A stretch of 64,000 nt of DNA. It comes from Amycolatopsis nivea (GTDB lineage Bacteria > Actinomycetota > Actinomycetes > Mycobacteriales > Pseudonocardiaceae). The position numbers and the translations under genes were made by a program. Shown piece by piece: positions 62,008 through 64,000 of this stretch. Every line of letters begins with the position of its first letter. The first letter of the stretch is position 1. The stretch covers positions 1-64,000 of the forward strand of contig NZ_SDLT01000026.1 of NCBI RefSeq assembly GCF_004522235.1, in the 5' to 3' direction. The notes beneath the pieces are model-generated. The model had not been told where the DNA came from. It saw only the letters and a list, made by a program, of their open reading frames with translations, and made no database searches.

Positions 62008-62557
62008 TCTCCTTTTCTTTGGCTCGTCGCCTGGCGGTGACATTGCGTGCTTTGGTTGCGTGGGGCACCCCGAAGCTTGATTGTGATGACGGTCCGGGGG
62101 TGCTTGTCAAGGCTGGAAAGATGCCTTGACAAGCACCCCCGGACCGCATTGTGGCTTCGTATCGGGGTGCGGGGGAGGTGTGGGTGCCTCGATTGTTGGG
62201 TGTATTGGCTGCGGTTTTCGAGGGCTGGGTGCCTCGATGCGTTGGGTGCATTGGCTGCGGTTTCGGGCGCGCGGGGTGGGTGCGTGGCTGGGTTGGATTC
62301 GGCGGGCGGCGGTTGGGGTGGGGTTAGCGCCCCAATGTGGCATTGGGTGCGTCAGATGCACCCAATGTGGCGTTCGGTGCGTCGCATGCAACCAATGCCG
62401 CATTGGGGGCGCATCCTGGCGGGCGGTGCGGGGCGGGCCGTGAAGGGCTCCTTGAGGGAATCTAGGTCCGTGAAGGGGTCCCTCACGTACGGCGGCGGGC
62501 GGGTCGTGAGGGGAACCCTGAGGGAATCAGAGTCAATGAGGGTGGCCCTCACGCAAA
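62008..62557. repeat. composite intergenic repeat element, copy 2
   Basis: Same orientation and same order of parts as 20609-21120: mini-hairpin (GTCGCC-TGGC-GGTGAC), TGGTTGCGTGGGGCACCCCG, 24-bp stem (62090-62146), G/T-rich segment (longer here by a partly duplicated GGGTGCCTCGAT unit), CCAATGTGGC tract (about 62330-62405), and the 136-bp block (62422-62557). It begins within 3 bp of the TetR stop. Confidence 0.9.
62090..62146 (+). ncRNA. candidate structured RNA or cruciform: 24-bp stem-loop, copy 2
   Basis: Perfect arms 62090-62113 and 62123-62146, loop TGGAAAGAT (first base differs from copy 1). All arm differences from copy 1 are matched on the opposite strand. Confidence 0.45.
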
Positions 62558-62575
62558 GCTGGACCAGCTGACGGG

Positions 62576-62596
62576 TTTTGTCTACGATTGTAGAAT
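62576..62596. promoter_or_regulatory. regulon operator, site E
   Basis: GTCTAC-GATT-GTAGAA (62580-62595) preceded by TTTT; its core TCTAC-GATT-GTAGA is a perfect palindrome. It touches the ATG of the downstream hydrolase at 62595, so it may block transcription coming from upstream instead of covering a promoter. Confidence 0.65.
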
Positions 62597-63323
62597 GACT
62601 TCCGCGTTTCCGGTCACCCGTACGCTTTCCCGTCGTCCTGTCACCGGGCCTCCGGTTGTGTTGATTCATGGGTTCGCATCTTCGGCCGCGTGTGATTGGC
62701 CTGCGGAGTACTGGGCCGATCCGCTGGCGGCTGCCGGGCGGGAGACGGTTGTGGTGCATTTGCCGGGGCATCCTGGCGGGCCCAAGGTCGCGGAGGCCGA
62801 GGAGGTGACCTCGAGCCGGGTGGTCGACGCGTTGGCGGAATGTGCTGGTGCGGAAGAGGTCGACGTCGTCGGGTATTCGCTCGGGGCGCGGCTTGCGTGG
62901 GATCTCGCGGCGCATCCCAAGGTGTCCGTGCGGCGGTTGGTGCTGGGCGGGTTGAGTCCGCAGGAACCGTTCGCAGCGGTTGATCTCGGGGCGGCGCGGC
63001 TGGCCGTCCAGGGCGGGCCAGTGCCGGACGATCCGCTTACTGGGGCGATCACGGCGATGGCGGCGGCGGGGGACGCGGAGTCGCTGCTGAATCTCGTCGA
63101 GGGGTTGGCGAGCGAACCGTTCGATCCGGGGGCGGGGGTTCCGCAGGTGCCGACGTTGTTCCTCGCCGGGTGGCAGGACTTCATGGCGCACGGGATCGAG
63201 CAGCTCGTGGCGCGGGTGCCGGGTGCGCGGCTGCGGCAGGTCGCGGGGGATCACCGCGGTGCGTTGGTGGGGGTCGAGCTGCGGGAGGCGGTGTTCGACT
63301 TCCTCGGGGCCGAGGCCGGCTGA
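62595..63323 (+). CDS. alpha/beta hydrolase, regulon member
   Basis: 242 aa. Oxyanion motif VLIHGFASSAACDW, nucleophile elbow VVGYSLGARLAW (Ser about 98), candidate Asp in LFLAGWQDFM and His in VAGDHRGALVG. Close to small alpha/beta hydrolases that cleave esters or C-C bonds. The ATG at 62595 directly follows operator site E; a later start would remove the first strand, so the ATG is kept. Confidence 0.87.
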   Translation: MTSAFPVTRTLSRRPVTGPPVVLIHGFASSAACDWPAEYWADPLAAAGRETVVVHLPGHPGGPKVAEAEEVTSSRVVDALAECAGAEEVDVVGYSLGARLAWDLAAHPKVSVRRLVLGGLSPQEPFAAVDLGAARLAVQGGPVPDDPLTGAITAMAAAGDAESLLNLVEGLASEPFDPGAGVPQVPTLFLAGWQDFMAHGIEQLVARVPGARLRQVAGDHRGALVGVELREAVFDFLGAEAG

Positions 63324-63368
63324 GGCGCCGAAATGGCCTGAGCGGCCCAGTCGTGCCAGCCTGGGGCC

Positions 63369-63875
63369 ATGACGACACCGGCGCAGCTCCGCAGAACCGC
63401 CCTGTCCTACCCGGAAACGGCCGAGCTGGCCGTTGACGGCACGGTCGCGTTCACGGTGCAGGGCAAGGAATTCGCCGCCCTGCGACCGGATCGGCAGGTC
63501 GTGCTCCGGATGACCCCGTCCGATGTGGACGAACTGCGCGCCGCCCACCCGACCGCCCGCCGCGTCGCCAGGGCGGGGGCCCGGTTGCCGATCGCGGACC
63601 TCAACGGGCAGCAGCTCAACCACTGGGTCCGCCGCGCGTGGCTGGCCCGGGCGCCGAAGCGCCTGGCGGCCCCGGTGGCTGCGGCCGGGACGGCCGTGGC
63701 GGGGCAGGTGGGGGACTTGCCGAAGGCGATCGGCAGCCCGGCCACCCGGGCACTGCACGGTGCGGGGATCACGACGCTGGCACAGACCGCCGAGTGGACC
63801 GACGCGGAGTTGCTCGCCCTGCACGGCGTGGGTCCGAAGGCGGTGCGGCTCCTTCGCGAGGAGGCGCAACACTAG
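63369..63875 (+). CDS. MmcQ/YjbR-like protein with C-terminal helix-hairpin-helix
   Basis: 168 aa. Residues 1-95 (ALSYPETAELAVDGTVAFTVQGKEFAALRPDRQVVLRM) match the MmcQ/YjbR-like fold. The C-terminal 45 aa (ALHGAGITTLAQTAEWTDAELLALHGVGPKAVRLL) form a helix-hairpin-helix unit like that of RNA polymerase alpha C-terminus or DNA repair proteins. DNA binding is likely; the role is unknown. ATG at 63369. Confidence 0.78.
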   Translation: MTTPAQLRRTALSYPETAELAVDGTVAFTVQGKEFAALRPDRQVVLRMTPSDVDELRAAHPTARRVARAGARLPIADLNGQQLNHWVRRAWLARAPKRLAAPVAAAGTAVAGQVGDLPKAIGSPATRALHGAGITTLAQTAEWTDAELLALHGVGPKAVRLLREEAQH

Positions 63876-63897
63876 AACTGGGCGCTCGCGGATGCGG

Positions 63898-64000
63898 TCA
63901 GCGGCGCAGTCGGACGGCCGCGGCCATAAGCGGTGTCAGAACGGCGGTTGCTGCGGCCCCGAGCGGGGTGTTCGTGGCGAGGATCCCTTTGACCGTCTTC
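63898..64000 (-). CDS. C-terminal end of a gene running off the window
   Basis: The last 33 codons of a minus-strand frame end at a TGA (63898-63900): KTVKGILATNTPLGAAATAV then LTPLMAAAVRLRR. The end is hydrophobic with a basic tail, as of a membrane-tethered protein. Too little for a family call; convergent with the gene at 63369. Confidence 0.45.
   Translation of the reverse strand, partial: KTVKGILATNTPLGAAATAVLTPLMAAAVRLRR

Noticed and set aside
20609..62557. The two composite repeats as ends of a compound transposon
   Set aside because: No transposase lies in or between them, the ends are not a pair of terminal inverted repeats, and the 41 kb between them includes unrelated genes.

Overview
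The window is high-GC actinobacterial chromosome, most likely Amycolatopsis or a close Pseudonocardiales relative. The evidence is strong G/C bias at third codon positions, frequent GTG starts, ATGA/GTGA gene overlaps, and a gene block with the same order as Mycobacterium tuberculosis Rv2097c-Rv2089c (pafA, pafB, pafC, tatA, tatC, helY, membrane protein, 5'-3' exonuclease, pepE). No rRNA, tRNA, CRISPR array, transposase or phage gene was seen. The genus is an inference.

Layout. 1-137 holds nothing I can support. 0.1-3.2 kb: membrane-anchored esterase and a PAP2-lipid kinase fusion. 3.3-20.0 kb: the conserved housekeeping block (Pup ligase, PafBC regulators, Tat translocase, a second lipid kinase, HelY, two DUF4333-like + Eis-like pairs that look like a tandem duplication, exonuclease, PepE, Lrp). 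20.1-21.1 kb: a MazEF-like toxin-antitoxin pair, then a 512-bp composite intergenic repeat. 21.1-24.5 kb: SGNH hydrolase, amidase and a divergent TetR with a perfect operator palindrome. 24.4-28.4 kb: a minus-strand operon of XRE regulator, two SDRs, a DGPF/YCII protein and an ECF42-type sigma factor. 28.6-41.0 kb: secreted proteins (GH16, giant WXG/RHS polymorphic-toxin-like protein, beta-helix protein, GH25 lysozyme), a frameshifted pseudogene and a LysR/SDR pair. 41.0-46.3 kb: arginase-like protein with GntR, FprB-like reductase with AurF-like diiron protein, a membrane protein and a GNAT.

46.3-63.3 kb is the most distinctive part: a probable uptake and catabolic island. A five-gene minus-strand operon (alcohol dehydrogenase, aldo-keto reductase-like, two HSL esterases, MFS exporter) faces an amidohydrolase. 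Then follow an SDR, a second aldo-keto reductase-like protein, a methyltransferase-fold protein, a complete peptide-type ABC importer with a permease-ATPase fusion, a TetR regulator and an alpha/beta hydrolase. Five promoter regions here carry the same imperfect inverted repeat, GTCTAC-N4-GTMGAC with -10-like TAGACT overlapping it. This points to a single local regulon. Several of its enzymes have altered catalytic motifs: both AKR paralogues have Gly where the catalytic His is expected, and the methyltransferase has a degraded SAM loop. The chemistry may therefore not be standard.

Repeats are the other main feature. A family of roughly 50-bp perfect or near-perfect palindromes with a GGAATCAGATTCC core occurs at 4.7, 18.2, 37.4 and 53.1 kb. 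Two copies (20.6 and 62.0 kb) of a 510-550 bp composite element contain a 24-bp stem whose two copies differ by compensated base changes, and they share a 136-bp block with a single mismatch. Gaps longer than 300 bp are only 20608-21136 and 62006-62594 (both filled by the composite repeat) and 29541-30047 (pseudogene plus 146 bp in which I see nothing).
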